Shown here piece by piece: positions 23,412 to 35,909 of a DNA stretch of 64,000 bases. Under the pieces are notes generated by a model. The model worked only from the letters and a program-made list of their open reading frames with translations. It did not search any database and was not told the origin of the DNA. The translations under genes and the position numbers were made by a program. The first letter of the stretch is position 1; the number at the start of each line of letters is the position of its first letter. The stretch is taken from positions 78,881,234 through 78,945,233 of the forward strand of contig OY970827.1 of the NCBI GenBank assembly GCA_963853835.1, written 5' to 3'. The stretch comes from Calendula officinalis. Taxonomy: Eukaryota; Streptophyta; Magnoliopsida; Asterales; Asteraceae.

Positions 23412-26400
23412 ATGAGTATGGAGAATGATATTCCTCCTATTAAAAGGAGGAAAAAGTTACATACAGATCAAACAAACAGTTCTGAATCCAACAAAGATCC
23501 TGATATAATATCCCTAAATGAGAGCAAAAAATCTTCCCCTAATGATGTGAAAGGAAGTGTTGTGAGGGATTTACAAAATGACCATTCTGCCCTTGAGCAA
23601 GAAATCTCTGAGACCAAGAATGAAATTGTTATGGAAGAATCAAAATTAGCCACAAACTCCGAATCAAAGATGGATGTCGATAATTCTTCAACAAAATTGG
23701 ATCAAAATAAAGAAAGTGATAGTGAAGTTCCAAATCCAATAAGAGAGGATTCCAAGAATGACCATTTTTCCCTTGAGCAAGAATGCTCTGAGAGCAAGAA
23801 CGAGATAGTTATGGAAGAATCAAAAGTAGTTATGAACACAGAATCAAAAATGGATGTCGATAATTCTTCAACGAAATTGGATGAAAATAAAAAAAGTGAT
23901 AATGAAGTTACGAATGGAGATAACATGTCTTTAAAGAATTCGGGCTCCTGTGGGCAAAACGGTCATTTTGATTCTAAAAAAAAGCTTCTTGTTCTTGATG
24001 TTAATGGGTTGCTTGTGGATATTGTATTAGACCCGTATGAAGGCTACAAATCAGACATATATATAGGGCCAAAAGCAGGTTAGGGTTTTGTTTTTTAGAG
24101 TAATCATTTGAAATAAACTTGATTATTGTTTTGTATATTGCAGTGTTTAAGAGACCATATTGTGATGAATTTTTGAAATTTTGCTTTGAGAAATTCAATG
24201 TAGGTGTTTGGACATCAAGAACAAGGTTCTCTAAATTCTCAACATATTACAACTTTATTATTTATTAATTATTACTCTTCTTTTTTTGTTTTTTTTTTTT
24301 TAATTATGATGCAACTTTTTTGGTGATATTCTTGTTTATTAATATGTTACAGAAGAAATATAGGGCTTGTTCTTGACTTTCTCATGAAAGACACTCGACA
24401 TCAATTGCTATTCTGTTGGGTAAGGCCATACACCAACTATTTACTTTTTATTATTTTCTTTTTTTTTTGTAAATTTTATTTATTTATTTATTTTATTTAC
24501 AGGATCAATCTCACTGTACGGAGACGGGTTTTAATACTATTGATAACAGTGATAAACCTTTGGTTTTAAAGGAATTAAAGAAATTATGGGAAAAAGAAGA
24601 TCCTAAGCTTCCATTTGATAAAGGAGTTTATAATGAATCAAATACACTTCTTCTAGATGATTCTCCATATAAGGCCTTACGCAATCCTGTACTTCTTTAT
24701 TTATTTTATTATTTTATTTTTTATTAGTATTTTATTAATTAATTATTATTATTACCATTTACACTTTTTTCATTCTCAATTCCAGCCATATACTGCAATC
24801 TTTCCCTATACTTACAGTTATCGCAATACTCAAGATACTGGTTTAGGTATGTGACATGTCATTATATATTTTTATTTTTTTTATATTTTAATGATTTAGC
24901 TCTCATATTTTTATTCTTTTATTGACAGGACCTGAGGGCGATCTTCGTAATTATCTAGAGAAATTGGCAGAATCTGATAATGTTCAAAAATTTATAGAAC
25001 AAAATCCATTTGGTCAGCTGCCAATTACATATGATAATGAATCATGGAAATTTTACCATAAAATCATCGGGGGCCCGGGCCCTGAACCCGAAGCTGGCCC
25101 GTCTCGTTATAGAAAGAAACTTCTTATTATTGAAGTAACTGGCGTGCTTGTTGATGTAACCATACCACATGAAGGATATAGGCCCGATACAATACTAGGC
25201 CCGAGAGCAGGTTTGGATTTGTACCATATTACATATTTAGTCCTTTAGTTTTGTACCATGTTACATATTTGGTCCTTTAGTTTCGCAAATTACACTGATA
25301 GTCCTTATTTCTGGAACTGTTGACACGTTTGGTCCTTTACCTAAACAAACGTTTATTTTTTCCCGTCAAGTATGGTCACGTGTGATGCACGAGGGGGTAA
25401 ATCTGTCCTTTTCCCTTTCCCTTCACCAATTTGAAACCCATAAAACCCTGTTTGTTTGATAGGAAAAGTTAACGTCTGTTTAGGTGAAGGACCAAACGTG
25501 TCAATAGTTTCAGGAATAAGCACTATCAGTGTAATTTATGAAACTAAAGGACCAAATATGTCATATGGTACAACCCATAAGGACCATTAGTGTAATTTAC
25601 TCTTTTTTTTATATTGGTGAGTTAGATTATTGTTTGGTGTTGCAGTGTATAAAAGACCATACTGTGATGAGTTTTGGCAATTTTGCTGTGATAGGTTTAA
25701 TGTAGGTGTTTGGACATCAATGCCAAGGTACTTTAAATGTTCAGTTGACTGAAGTTTGACTTCTTTTTATTTGGTCTCAAGTGAATAAATCTTGTTTTTT
25801 ATACAGAAGAAATATTAAACAGGTTATTGACTTTTTAATGGGAGAGAGTCAAAACAAACTGCTTTTCTGTTGGGTAAGCAAAAGTTCATTTATTCTCTAC
25901 TTTTAATCAGTTACTATATATAAGTATATAACTGATAACTGATTATGTTTTTTGTAGGATCGGAGTGATTGTACTGACAGTGGTTTTCGTACGGTTGAGG
26001 ATATTAATAAAACTTTATTTTTAAAGGAAATAAAAAAATTATGGGAAAAGAAAGATGAGAATCTTCCATGGGAAATTGGAGATTATGATGAATCAAATAC
26101 ACTTTTGGTAGAACTTGCTCCACATAAGGCTCTTCTAAATCCTGTAAGTCTGTTATTTAACTTTTTTTCTTTTTTATTTATGTTTTTAGGTTAATTTATT
26201 AACTTTTATTTTTTGATTAATTTTATAGCCAAATACAGCAATATTTCCAAATCCTTATCGTTACTGGATGAAAGAAGATAATTTCTTGGGACCAAAAGGA
26301 GACCTTCGTGTTTATCTTGAAAAGTTGGCAGCATGTGACAATGTGCAGAAATTTGTAGAGAATAATCCATTTGGGCAACGGCCCATTAGGGAAAAGAATC

Positions 26401-27002
26401 TTTCTTGGGGATTTTACCAAAGAGTTATCCGTGCTTTGAAATCTAGATCTAAAAACGACATTGTTTCGGCTGCTCCAACCTTGTTGGAACCAAAAACCAA
26501 CAACACTAGTGCTGCTCCAACTTGTTTGGAACCAGGAACCAACGTAACTAGTGTATTGGTATTGGAACCAAAACCCGATGCTAGTACTGTTTCGGCTGAT
26601 CCAACATTATTGGAACCAGAAACCAATGTAACTACTGTTTCGGCTGCTCCAACATTATTGGAATCAGAAACCAAGACAGCCAATGCTGATTTAGGTGATC
26701 CAAACTTATTGGAACAAGAAAACAGCATAACTACTGTTTCGGCTGCTCCAACATTATTGGAATCAGAAACAAAGACAGCTGCGGAATCAAACACTAATGC
26801 TGATTTGACTGATCCAAACTTATTGGAACCAGAAACCAACGTAACTACTGTTTCGGCTGCTCCAACATTAGTGGAATCAGAAAGTAAGACAGATGGGGAA
26901 GTGAAGACTAATGCTGATTTGGCTGATCCAAACTTATTGGAAACCACTGATTCGACTGCTGAAACTACTTGTGTAGAGCATGTTAATGATGAGAAATCGT
27001 GA
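23412..27002 (+). CDS. Protein with two FCP1-like HAD phosphatase domains
   Basis: 817 residues from ten exons: 23412-24078, 24144-24225, 24353-24419, 24503-24688, 24786-24846, 24929-25210, 25646-25727, 25807-25873, 25958-26143, 26229-27002. The N-terminal region is acidic with a basic cluster (PIKRRKK) and a duplicated segment of about 58 residues. Then come two copies of an FCP1/NIF-type domain (about 190-405 and 415-625). FCP1 enzymes dephosphorylate proteins through a DxDxT nucleophile motif. Here domain 1 has D196-V-N198-G-L and keeps DDSP at 324-327. Domain 2 has E423-V-T425-G-V and ELAP at 550-553, so it has lost the nucleophile. Exons 2-4 and 7-9 have equal lengths (82, 67, 186), showing duplication of a whole gene segment. 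The C-terminus is a Thr/Glu-rich repeat. The first ATG after the 23405 splice acceptor was taken as start. Substrate unknown. Confidence 0.85.
25211..25606. repeat. Foldback MITE in intron 6 of FCP1-like gene
   Basis: The left arm 'tttggtcctttagtttcgcaaattacactgatagtcc' faces its complement near 25500-25600. The left end is partly duplicated ('gtaccatattacatattt' and 'gtaccatgttacatattt'). It belongs by sequence style to the same family as 97-442 and 37909-39206. Confidence 0.6.
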
Positions 27003-27702
27003 GGGAACTTTATTTTCTGTCCATTTTGTTATGTTGTATTTTTACCAATATTATTTGACAAAGAGATGTAAGTTGTAGGTGATGCCAAACATTTATTGCA
27101 TACTGATGTTAGTTAGTTATTAGAACAATATGCTTTTGGATTTGTTGTACCTTCAAGTTTTTCTGGGTTTAATGTAGGTGACTTTTTTGTATGCTTTTGG
27201 CTTTAGTAGGTGTGTGTGGTACATTGTATTTTTAACTTCTTTTTCTAAAGGCATGTCATAATATCGTATGCTTTTATGAATCAGTATATTATGTCTCACA
27301 TCATTAAAGTTGTTGAAATTATTTTGGCTGAGAATATTCGGACGAACCCAATGACCGGTTTTTTCCGATTCAACAGGATTTTCATGCCCAACCGTCTGAT
27401 TCTAACCGAGTTATAACCAACAATATAACAGCTTCATTTCGACTGGCTACCTTCACATTTTCCGGTTCGACTGGGCGGTTCAACCGGATTTTTAGAATAC
27501 TGGTTTAAGTAATTAGTTGACAAAAAAAATTAATGATTAGTTCTGTCTTTTTGCAATGGAGTTGTAGATTTTGGTCTATCATCAATGACTATATATGATC
27601 AAGCGTTTTCTCATCGTACAAATATGATAAATTTTAATTGTTTTTAATACTTTAAATTGCAAAGCGTAAATGAAAAGGAAACCCTAGCTTGAGCGTACAT
27701 GA
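27003..27702. other. Intergenic, 3' flank of FCP1-like gene
   Basis: Contains the 3' UTR and short 'ccggttcgactgg' repeats (27340-27500). No coding signal. Confidence 0.5.
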
Positions 27703-27710
27703 GCCACAAT

Positions 27711-28513
27711 TAGGGGTGAGCAGAAAAATAGGGTAACCGGAATCGGAACCGGAACCGCTTGAGAACCGGAGGTTCCGGATCCGGAACCTGCTAGGGAGGT
27801 TCCGGTTCTGGTTCCTAAAATCAGGGAACCGGCCTAAGAGGTTCCGGTTCCGGTTCTCAAAATTAAAGAACCTGGAACCGGCGGATACCCTGTATATATT
27901 TATTAAATATATAATATATAATATTAAATACATTAAAATAAATGATTTTACTCAAATATATCAGACTATAGCTGTATTTTTAACAGTCCAAATTATATGG
28001 GCTGTTTTATCACTAATTGGGCCAGAAATTTGGGCTCTAAAATTATCCCTATTTATCAATTACATGAGTTAGAAATTAGAATTAGCCACTTAGGCTTTCA
28101 TTTTATCTCGCCAGTCGCCACTTCTGCTCTCGTACTTACCTCTCCGCCTCTCTCGACCATAGCTGCACAACCGCCGCCATTCTCCGACCTCCGCCTCTCT
28201 CGTATGTGATATTTGTAATATTTAGTTAGTAATCCTTAAACCATATTTAAACTCGCTAAATGATATTTGTAATCGTTAGTTTGTGTAATTTATTGTCTTG
28301 TTTATTTAGTTAGTAATAGTTAAATGTTTATGAATTTAGAGACAGGGTAACCGGAACCTGCCCTGGAACCGGTGGATCTGGTTCCGGTTCCGAAAATTTA
28401 GGAACCTGTCTTCCAGGTTCCAAATCCGGTTCCTATATTCCAGGAACCTGCGGTTCCAATTCCGGTTCCGGTTCCGGTCGGAACCGGCGGGTACCCTGTT
28501 ATGCTCACCCCTA
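27711..28513. mobile_element. hAT-type non-autonomous element
   Basis: Terminal inverted repeats TAGGGGTGAGCA...TGCTCACCCCTA match over 12 bp. Identical 8-bp target duplications, gccacaat, lie at 27703-27710 and 28514-28521. These are hAT hallmarks. Sub-terminal regions (27735-27890 and 28345-28500) are dense arrays of GGAACC/GGTTCC and CCGGTTCC on both strands. The 450-bp centre includes a C-rich, gene-like stretch (28095-28205) with no convincing reading frame. No transposase. Confidence 0.88.
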
Positions 28514-28521
28514 GCCACAAT

Positions 28522-30494
28522 TATGACGGCACTACGTTCAATTTGAACTTTTGAGTTTTGAAGTGACCCCTCATAGATAGACTCAATCCTACCAAAGGGT
28601 ATTTGGCCTAACTTACTGACCATTAAAAAAAAAAGGTAGACTCAATCCTAAAATTAATTTAGTGTCATTAAACTAACCATATATTCGAATTTCATATCAT
28701 TCTTTTTCAGAATTCCGAACTCAATACTTCATTTACTATTTTATCGCATAAACAGTTTTTTAGATGGTTAGTTAAATCTTGCAAGAGGTTAAATCTGGCA
28801 ACCTCGACTGGCCCCATCGAACCCAGATTCTAAGAGTACTCGATGAAAGGATATATTTTAACTCACCCAGCGGTTGGGAATCATCGGGGGCGGGGCTTGA
28901 ACCCAAAACAATTACTTAGTTAAATGATGATTTTAATGCATGGGAGATGTTTAAAATGATTGTCTATGCAATAAAATTATAAATAAATGAGTATGTTTGG
29001 AATTTTGAAAAAAAAAACCAAAGTTATATGGTTGGTTGAAAGATGAAATTAACTCTTATATATATTAACATAAATTTCAATATGATGTTCTTTTGTCTAA
29101 AATTATTGAGGGGATAGTTTCTATGTTACGATTAAGATCAAACATATATAATCACTAATTAATCTCTTAGTAGGGTTTTTTTAAGGGTTTTGATAATGAC
29201 AGCTCTAAGGCTCTCAATAAACACACATCAGAAGCTTGTACATCAACCTATAACTACCCCCTGAATTTTAGGAACCACTTACTCCCATGAATTAATGTAC
29301 AACTTTTATGCACTTAGAGACAGTCATAAGGGCTATCATTATCAAAACCCTTTTTTTAATCATATTATAAAGATTAATTCCATCATTTTACCATAGTTAC
29401 ATTTTATTTTCGAAACATCCACTAAATAGTTATGAACATGACAAAATTTAGACTTTTCAGTTAGTCTTCTGCCCAAATGAGCCTGAGCCACAATTATAAG
29501 AAGCTAGGTTCAATTGTTATTGGTCCATGTGTCCCTTGTTCATAAGTAGACTCAACCCCATCCGACAACCAATTCAAACATATTTAGTCTTGATCATTCA
29601 ATTTACAGCTTTAAACGAAATCAACATGTTTTCACATTGATGTGCTCACATCCAATGCACTTATGGAAAATGAGTATTGTAATTAATTAAGTGAAAGCAC
29701 GAGTTGAAACGAATCTAGTTTTAAATTTTATAGAAACTATAAAACTCAAACCGGAATAAAACTAGAGCACATATACGGTAACTTAATTATCTAGCATACC
29801 AATGATAAATTCAATGGAGTGTCGTCCTTGAAGGATTCAAAGAACATATGCATGTAAGTGTGTGTACGAGGAGGAGAGAGATGGTAAATTGAACATGATA
29901 AAAGTGTTGGAAAGTAGGAGGAAGGAATCATGTGACAATTAAAGGATATAAAGATGGGGGTGTTTGTTTTAGTTCATAAATTCTAATTTAAGCTTAGCTA
30001 AAAGTGTTAAATTTTGTTTATTATAGACAAGTTAATAAACTGAAGTGTTTATATTAACTTATTTGGTAAAATCACCAAAAAAAGACATCCTTACGTTTTT
30101 TATCAATTGGTGCCTTGGTGTGCATAATAGTCTTTTGAATAAAATAAGTCTAAGCTCATGGAGATAAACTAGGGGAGAGTGGCTTATGAAAAAGGACTCA
30201 AATAAGCTGACATAGCATAAAACTTAGCAAATAATAAAAAGAGATTGGTTGGAGAAGTTATTTGTTATGCTTCAATTTGAATGTTATGAAAATATCGGAA
30301 TGCGTCTATTTTTAAAGATAAAGAAATGCGGGAAAAGGTGCTAGTGGATTAAATAAAAGAGTGTGCCTATAAATGAATTTGTAATAGGAGGAACAACTTA
30401 TATTTTTTATGGGTTGATTGGGTTTTAAATCCTTTAAACTCGTAATTTTCTAACTTCTCACTAGTTTCTTTTGTTTTTAATTCGAATGTCGTTT

Positions 30495-30498
<4 letters not shown>
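28522..30498. other. Intergenic, no gene seen
   Basis: AT-rich. It includes a B-box-like 'gggttcaagcccc' on the minus strand near 28900, possibly a SINE remnant, and one MITE (29180-29354). Confidence 0.5.
29180..29354. mobile_element. MITE with GGGTTTTGATAATGACAGC ends
   Basis: Left TTAAGGGTTTTGATAATGACAGC and right GCTATCATTATCAAAACCCTT are inverted. Related copies occur at about 46960-47195 and 58004-58096. Confidence 0.6.

Positions 30499-30545
<47 letters not shown>
30499..30545. repeat. (TA)n microsatellite
   Basis: About 23 TA units at the left edge of the first of two TIR elements. Confidence 0.9.
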
Positions 30546-30549
<4 letters not shown>

Positions 30550-32476
30550 AGGATTATATTGAGAACTCTGATTTTAAAAAGAACTCTGAGAACTATTATT
30601 AATCAATTTAGACCATTAGATTTTAAAATAAATGGTTAAGATCACTTATGGCATTTTCGTAATAATTTGAATAATATTTTTGGTAAAATTTAAATGAAAA
30701 GGGTAGGATAGTAATTGAGTCAAAAAGAAAATAAATACAAATAAAAACCATAAACGTACACTCCCTACAAACTAGGAAGCATTATCTCCCCATTTAGTCT
30801 TCATATCCCGTCCATTCAAAATTTTGTAAACACAGAAACCCTAATGTCGCAGCCGTGAATCAACCATGCCGAGCATGCTCTGTACGCCATCACCGACCAT
30901 GCCGCAACCGCCTCCAATCATTGGTAGCTTCCCGGCGACGACTACATCACCGGACGCCAAAGGTTATTTGCTTGAAATCATGAGTCTGTCCGCCGTTCAA
31001 GGATCTGACGCCAGATTTGCCATCAGGCGGAAGGATCTGAAGCAGATTCGGAACGCAACGAGACGTTGGTTGCCGATCATCTTCAATAGTCGAAACACGA
31101 CGGTTTGCTTGTCGTGGAAATGAGTTTTCTAACCTTTCTTATTGATCTCCACGTCATATTTCCGGGGTAGGTATGAATATATATGAATTATAGTAGAATC
31201 TCATGTATGAATGTATATGTTAACTTCTTTTTTAATATAAAGTCGTTCGACTTTTTACCTGCAATTCTCCCAATTGGAGTGTGTGCCCCCTTTTTTTCTC
31301 ATCGTTATCTTTAATCCTTCATTTTAAATGGCAATAAAATTTAACATTGTTATCCATCGAGAATGGTGCACGGAGACACAACTCCGTGGGCGGGCGCCAG
31401 ATATTCATGATTAGTTATTTTTTGGATCCAATTGCATAGGTTAGATTAGCAATTTTGTATAATTATAGTTTGTTTAATTTTAAATGAAACGAAATAGGTA
31501 GCTGTATTTTTTTTTTTTGTATTTTTTAATACATATCACATACCATTTGTAACCTTGAAAAAATACTTCAATTGACAAGTATTTGTGACATATAATTTTA
31601 CGCAATATGCATAAAGTTGGTTTTGTAGGTGAAGAAGCTTCCAGCCAAAGATTAGAATATATGTAATCTACATGCTCATATGATCTTAACATCTCTACAT
31701 CCAAATGTTATAAAGTTAATTAGATTTTGTGTTATAGCTGGACTAAGGTAGCATCAATGTTCTTGATTAGGTTATATGTGTTCTTGATTAAACATATATG
31801 TTTTTTTTATGTTTTGCAGTGGGTGGTACAAAGAAAATTGACAAATTATTCAGCTGGAAAAAGATTGTGTTAAGGTATACGAAGAAGAAAGCTAGTTCAA
31901 AGGGGATAAAATGCACACTAGCAACCATTTGGATGCATATATGTTATTGGTTGAATACATATATGTTATTGGTTGAGTACATATATGTGTGTTCTGAATT
32001 TGCTATTTACTTTTTGTCTTTTTGTATGAATAAGTTTAATATGTATATATTATGTTTGTTCTTACAATTTGGTAATATAGATTTCATTTTTTTAAACTTG
32101 TTTGTTTCAAGTTACATGAACATATATGCACAGCCAAAAACTAACATATATGCACAACCGTAAGTAACATAAATTGAAGAAATTACTGTAAAAAAACATT
32201 TACGCAGATCCATAAAAAAATATTTATATAGAACTGTAAAATAATGTAAACACATAACCATAAAAAACACGCATGCAACAAAAAAAAATTCCGAAATTAA
32301 TGCCTAAATAATAGGAAATTTTCAAAAAAGAAACAAAAAAATAAAATGTAAAATGTCCTAAATACCCCTGGATATTTAATATGAATTAAATTAATCAAAA
32401 TCAATTTACTAAATTCTGATTGGTTAATAAGAGTTCTCAAAGTTCTTTTTGAAATCAGGGTTCTCAATATAACTCG

Positions 32477-32481
<5 letters not shown>
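30544..32481 (+). mobile_element. TIR element A between (TA)n arrays
   Basis: About 1.9 kb. The left terminus (30544-30595) contains TTATATTGAGAACTCTGATTTT. The right terminus is its near complement, containing AAATCAGGGTTCTCAATATAA (32452-32472). (TA)n lies outside each end. Inside is a GC-richer part (30840-31130) with an 85-codon open frame and a Lys-rich exon-like block after a cag at 31817-31819 (GGTKKIDKLFSWKKIVLRYT). I recognise neither. Rice micron-type MITEs are also known to sit in (TA)n tracts. Confidence 0.65.

Positions 32482-32560
<79 letters not shown>
32482..32560. repeat. (TA)n microsatellite shared by elements A and B
   Basis: About 40 TA units between the right end of element A and the left end of element B. 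Confidence 0.9.
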
Positions 32561-32565
<5 letters not shown>

Positions 32566-34517
32566 TCCAATTCCACGCAGAACCGATTTAAGCGACAGAA
32601 CCGCAGAACCCAATCTTGCACCTTTAAACTTTTAATCCAACGGTGAAGATCAATCATAGTACTTTTCTAAATAAAACCTTTATATTTTTAGTTAGAAAAT
32701 AAATGAAAGGGTATAATGGGTATTTTACAAAAAAAAAAAGAAAAGGAAATGTCTTAAAACCGTCTCCCCTCTCCCCATTAACCTATTCTCTCTCCATAAC
32801 CCTAGACCCACTTCTCATGCCTCCTTCTCTCTTCTTCTTCGTCAATTCCTCCTCAAAATTGGGGGTTTCAATTTGTTTGATCAAGAGGTTTCAGAGAAAA
32901 AGTCAATCCCTCGCCGATGATCGCTAAATACATTTGTAAGTACTCCATCCAATTGTACCAATTTTCTAGCGACACCGAACGTACCAATTTTGTCACTAAT
33001 CTCAACTGTTGTGAATGATTTAAATGGCGGCCCACAATTGTTTGCTCTTGCATTCAAGGTGAGTTCATCTCTTCTATTAAATGTGACTACAAATTTTGCA
33101 TTCACGAAATTAGGTTTTCGAATATTATAAGTTTTTAACTTATAATTCCAATATAGATTCGAATTGGGGATTAGATATCAGTAATCCCTAGCTTGGATAA
33201 ATTAATTTTTTTTTTCCTAAATCAAAGATTAACTTGTAAAAAAAACCTGTCTCTTGGGGAAAAATTGAATTTTGTTTAGGAGCATTAAGTTGATTTTTTC
33301 ATAAATCAAATATTATATAGTCTTTTTCTTAAAGTAAAGATTGATTCCCGATCACTTGTTCAAATTTTTAGTTGTTATACCCCCCAATTTTGATGATCGG
33401 AATAATTCCCTAGCTTGATTTCTTTTTCTTTTTTTCAAAAACTGTTTTTGGATCAAATAACACCTTCTTTATGTGAAATTCATTTGATTAGTATTAACTT
33501 TTGATTAGATTAATCTGTAATAATCTTATTTAATATATTTTTTTTTACTTATGTTGGCTCTAACTGGAATAAATGATGATTAGTTCTTATGATTAAAGAA
33601 TTTCATTTTCTTGTTTTGCAAGTCAACATTAGATGTTTTACAAGTCAAAACTAGATGCTTTACAATTTTATTTTCTTATGCATTACATTAGATGTTTTAC
33701 AAGTCAACATCAGATGTTTAACAAGTCAATGTTGCATGTTGTATAAATATGTTTGCTATACATTTGTTTTTGTGACATTGGGTGTTTAACTTTTGGAAGT
33801 TTAGCTTACCTGTGAATTTGAGTTTAAAATAGGTGATGTTGTGTTATCTTATGAATCCAGGTGTAAGGAGAAGCGGTAGTAAGAAGGCAACATTGGTTAA
33901 CTATAATGAAAGTGGGAGGGCTAAACCGATTGAAACAATTGATGCGGCTGATTGTGAAGTTTATACTCAGCAACACAATCTGTTATAGGGATTGAAAGTG
34001 TAAACATTGTATGTTTCGGTTATATATGTATGTATTGAAAGTGTAAACATTGTATGTATTTGGGTTACACATGTATTGAAAGTGTAAACATTGTATGTAT
34101 TTGGGGTTATAAATGCATTGAAAGTGTAAACATTGTATATATTTGGGTTATACATGTATTGAAAGTGTAAACATTGTATGTATTTGGGTTATACATGTAT
34201 GTATTGAAAGTGTAAACATTGTATGTATTTGGGTTTATCATAAACATTTAATGTATTACCATAAACTTCATATGTTACATTTAATGTATTTCCATATGTT
34301 GCATCCGTGATAATGAGAAAAAAACAGACTTACCATGTTTTAAGGAATCCAGCGCACACTTAATGTATTTCCATATATAACCGATTTATGTATTTTGACT
34401 CATATACCCTTTTCGTATAATAAAAATAAAAACAAAAAAACATTAAATGCTGCAATATGATTGGCTAGAAGATGGTTCTGTGGTTCTGTCGCTTAAATCG
34501 GTTCTGCGCTGAATCGC

Positions 34518-34522
<5 letters not shown>
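32561..34522 (+). mobile_element. TIR element B between (TA)n arrays
   Basis: About 2.0 kb. The left terminus carries CGCAGAACCGATTTAAGCGACAGAACC and the right end carries its complement (GGTTCTGTCGCTTAAATCGGTTCTGCG, 34473-34506). The outermost bases TAG.GT resemble element A, although the rest of the terminus differs. The interior has a C-rich leader-like stretch (32755-32930), an exon-like block at 33861-33988 (reading VRRSGSKKATLVNY then on to a stop), and a minisatellite. No known transposase was recognised. Confidence 0.65.
33992..34236 (+). repeat. Minisatellite, six units of about 40-46 bp
   Basis: Each unit contains attgaaagtgtaaacattgt followed by atgtatttgggttatacatg with small changes. 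It lies inside element B just after the exon-like block. Confidence 0.85.

Positions 34523-34584
<62 letters not shown>
34521..34584. repeat. (TA)n microsatellite
   Basis: About 31 TA units at the right edge of element B. Confidence 0.9.
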
Positions 34585-34587
<3 letters not shown>

Positions 34588-35909
34588 AAAGTTATCATTT
34601 ATAGTTATAAAAATAATAAATGATTCACATATAGATATACATATATATGGTTTAAAATGTAAAATTGTTAAATATATGGACTAAATAAATTAAACAAACA
34701 ATGAAGTTTGATTAAGAGGTTATGGAAGAATAAGTGATTTGAGTGACCTTTCAAAAATATTATGTATTCTAATGGTAAAAAGCTATTCTAAAGATTATTC
34801 AAATAGTAATACTTAATTTCTAATAGTTTTTTGATAATACTTAAAAAATTGTTTTTTTATATTTTTCAATTTTATTTTATAAATTTTAATACATCTAAAA
34901 TTTTATTTAATTAAAACCTGATGGTGTGACGCTTATGTAGTAAAACTGAAGAAAGAAATAAGAGATGTTAATACGAATGTATTATTTTTCTTGTCAGTAA
35001 AAGAAAGATGATATGATATTGATGTACCGAAAGTAAGAAGGAATGGAAGATACGACTAATGACTAATGTCTAATATAATAAGTCATATGTTATGGAAAAT
35101 AAGCTAAAACCTCGTAGTCATAAAATTAAGAGGGGAGTGACACACTTAAAAAATAAGTTTATTTTTTATTTATAATCATGATGTTTGATCTTAGTTAATA
35201 AAAAGCTTTATAAAATCAGATTAAACCAGTCTAAGAAGTAATAAAATGAAAGATAAGATTAAGTGCTAAAACATATGTATTGGATCTGGTTGCTGATCAG
35301 CCATTACTTTTTGTTTATTTTTTAAGCATAAAACATATATAATGTGCTAAATTTAATTATATAATTAAGTTAATAATAATAATACTCCGTAGTTCAGTAT
35401 TTTTTAGACTAACTTAATTTGATTTATAAAATCAGATTAAGTTTATTTTTTATACTTTAATTATTTGATACTTTTGTAAAGTTTTAATAAAAATTGACTT
35501 GATTTAAAATATTATTACATTAAAAATGTCGTCTCATACCCGTGTTGGATCTGTCCATCTCCTATCCAACTTGGTTTCCCTTTTGACTTTTTCCCCTTAG
35601 ACGCATTTAATTGGACTTTTATTTGGTAACATGGGGTTTCATATTATTGCACGACTAGAGTGCTTAATTGGTTATTTTATCACATAGATTAGAGATGGGA
35701 CCTTAGCACACAACCATACGCATGTGACTCCTCTTTTTGCATTTTTTTTAAAAGGTATTGCCATTATTAACCCTCTCATAATAGTCGAATTTTAGTCGTG
35801 ATATATATAACCTAACTGTTATCGTGACTATTTCTGAACTTTTCACTGACAATCTGATAAATGTTTTTCCAGTGAGAAATCGAACTCGTAAATAAATAAA
35901 TAAAAACTA

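Noticed and set aside
26414..26947. 177-codon open frame on the minus strand
   Set aside because: It is the antisense shadow of the Thr/Glu repeat in exon 10 of the FCP1-like gene.
30866..31123. 85-codon frame as a functional gene
   Set aside because: It lies within TIR element A, has no family I know, and no supporting splice or promoter context. I treat it as element interior.
32424..32657. Minus-strand frame with a long Ile/Tyr run
   Set aside because: Translation of the (TA)n microsatellite.
33992..34236. CRISPR-like array
   Set aside because: Units are contiguous AT-rich minisatellite repeats without unique spacers, in a plant nuclear element.
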